From NCBI GenBank assembly GCA_020161335.1, contig JAIUOJ010000011.1, forward strand, positions 1 through 44,058: DNA of 44,058 bases. The letters are read 5' to 3'. Made by a program: the position numbers and the translations under genes. Every line of letters starts with the position of its first letter. Position 1 is the stretch's first letter. This document shows, one piece after another, positions 43,155 to 44,058 of this stretch. Source of the DNA: Pseudomonadota bacterium. Lineage in GTDB: Bacteria; Pseudomonadota; Gammaproteobacteria; Xanthomonadales; Xanthomonadaceae. Under the pieces are notes generated by a model, which was given only the letters and a program-made list of their open reading frames with translations, had not been told where the DNA came from and did no database searches.

Positions 43155-44058
43155 CTAAAGATCATCAAACCCATTATCCGAATTCGTCTTCTTGTAAGAC
43201 GCATTCCGCATCTCAAAGAAATCCGTCTTCGTCTCAGTGAAGTTGTCAGCATACGCCTTGATCCACGGCATCACGTTCTCGGTCGTATCCGAATACAACT
43301 TCTCGATCCCCAGCATCCCCGACATCTTGTTCGCCCGGTACTTCACGTAACGGATCATCTCGTCCACGTCGATCCCGTCGATCCCGTCCAGCACCTCGCC
43401 CGTCCACTGCATCTCCAGCGCGATCGCATGCTCGAACGCGGTGTGCACGTAGTCGGTCAGCTCGTGGGTCTGCAGCTCCGGGTTCTCGCCGACGATCGCG
43501 CGGATCACCTCGCTGATGAACTTGGTGTGCGCCAGCTCGTCGCGGTTGATGAAGCTGATGATCTTGCCTGTACCGGTCATCCGGTTCTGGCGGACGAGGT
43601 TGTAGAAGTACGCGAAGCCGGAATAGAAGTTGATGCCTTCCAGGATCGACGACTGGATCAGCGAGCGCAGCAAGGTCTCGGCCGTCTTCTCGCGCATGAA
43701 GTCGTCGTACGACGCCATGATCGGCGCGTTGCGGGCGACGATGGTCGGGTGCGTGCGCGCGAGTTCGAACACGCGGTTCTGGTTGGCGAGGTCGGTGATC
43801 GAGGCCAGCACGTAGCTGTAGCTCTCGTTGTGGATCACTTCCTGCTGGCCGATGATCGCGGCGTTGGCGTGCGCGGCCGGGTCGGTGATGTACTCGGCGA
43901 CGTTGTAGATGAAGCGCGTCTGCGGCGAATCCAGCGTGGCCAGCAGGCCGATGATCGAGTCGTAGGCGTTCTTCTCGCGCGCCGAGAGCTCGCCGTACTG
44001 CTTGGCGTCGCCCTTCATGTCGACTTCGTCCGGGATCCAGAAGTTGGTCGAGAGTTCC
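43155..44058 (-). CDS. nrdB: Ribonucleoside-diphosphate reductase beta subunit NrdB (5' partial)
   Basis: The small, radical-bearing subunit of class I ribonucleotide reductase. The frame enters at the right edge (LSTNFWIPDEVD precedes Met 44018, so that Met is internal). Helices with metal ligands are recognisable: IIGQQEVIHNESYSYVLASI, FYSGFAYFYNLVRQNRMTGT and DELAHTKFISEVIRAIVGEN. The C-terminal peptide ends SDNGFDDL, the tail that docks with NrdA. The true start and nrdA would lie to the right, outside the window. Confidence 0.95.
   Translation of the reverse strand, partial: ELSTNFWIPDEVDMKGDAKQYGELSAREKNAYDSIIGLLATLDSPQTRFIYNVAEYITDPAAHANAAIIGQQEVIHNESYSYVLASITDLANQNRVFELARTHPTIVARNAPIMASYDDFMREKTAETLLRSLIQSSILEGINFYSGFAYFYNLVRQNRMTGTGKIISFINRDELAHTKFISEVIRAIVGENPELQTHELTDYVHTAFEHAIALEMQWTGEVLDGIDGIDVDEMIRYVKYRANKMSGMLGIEKLYSDTTENVMPWIKAYADNFTETKTDFFEMRNASYKKTNSDNGFDDL

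Overview
The window is a 44 kb piece of a high-G+C gammaproteobacterial chromosome, most likely from the Xanthomonadaceae (Lysobacteraceae), close to Lysobacter or Luteimonas. Three things support this: the yidC-mnmE order at the left edge, the simple GATTCCC-type intergenic repeats and TCATCCCGAGCG-type dispersed repeats, and many TAGAAT-like -10 boxes set very close to start codons. The placement is inference from sequence style; I found no rRNA, tRNA, CRISPR array or complete insertion sequence.

Layout. 1-4.5 kb: the 3' part of yidC, then mnmE behind a 7-bp tandem repeat, then a TonB-domain lipoprotein. 4.5-10.4 kb (minus strand): a NatAB-like ABC exporter, then a run holding an M50-like membrane peptidase, two membrane proteins, a small XRE regulator and a secreted alpha/beta-hydrolase; a pair of mirror-image operators lies in this run. 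10.5-14.8 kb: ferredoxin-NADP reductase, divergent from a YadGH-type ABC exporter, a histidine phosphatase and ketopantoate reductase. 14.8-19.6 kb: a large CadC-like regulator with a TPR tail, then exported or unrecognised proteins. 19.9-25.6 kb: tatD and hrpB in divergent orientation, a small membrane protein, a response-regulator/histidine-kinase hybrid, and rluE. 25.9-31.7 kb: an exported methyltransferase, monomeric isocitrate dehydrogenase, a lipoprotein, a LysM protein, queF and a chagasin-like inhibitor lipoprotein. 31.7-35.4 kb: two paralogous secreted M20 peptidases with a membrane-anchored unknown between them. 35.7-40.1 kb: a small unknown, an MscS-type channel, a Tat-exported serine hydrolase, class I fructose-bisphosphate aldolase, nicotinamidase and a DUF2789 protein.

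The right end (40.2-44.1 kb) is the most disturbed part. It holds a 5'-truncated acyl-CoA thioesterase, a membrane-protein gene broken by a frameshift and an in-frame stop although its Shine-Dalgarno sequence is near perfect, a thioredoxin/flavodoxin pair, about 0.5 kb of nested palindromes, a trypsin-like protease of visibly lower G+C, and the 3' part of nrdB. The simplest reading is a ribonucleotide-reductase operon (nrdB, then flavodoxin, then thioredoxin) that was interrupted by the protease and palindrome block.

The best candidates for undescribed biology are the XRE / membrane protein / peptidase locus with its paired operators, the palindrome-plus-protease block in the nrd operon, and the unrecognised protein at 18486-19559. 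Functional calls rest on motif recognition by eye; no database search was possible.
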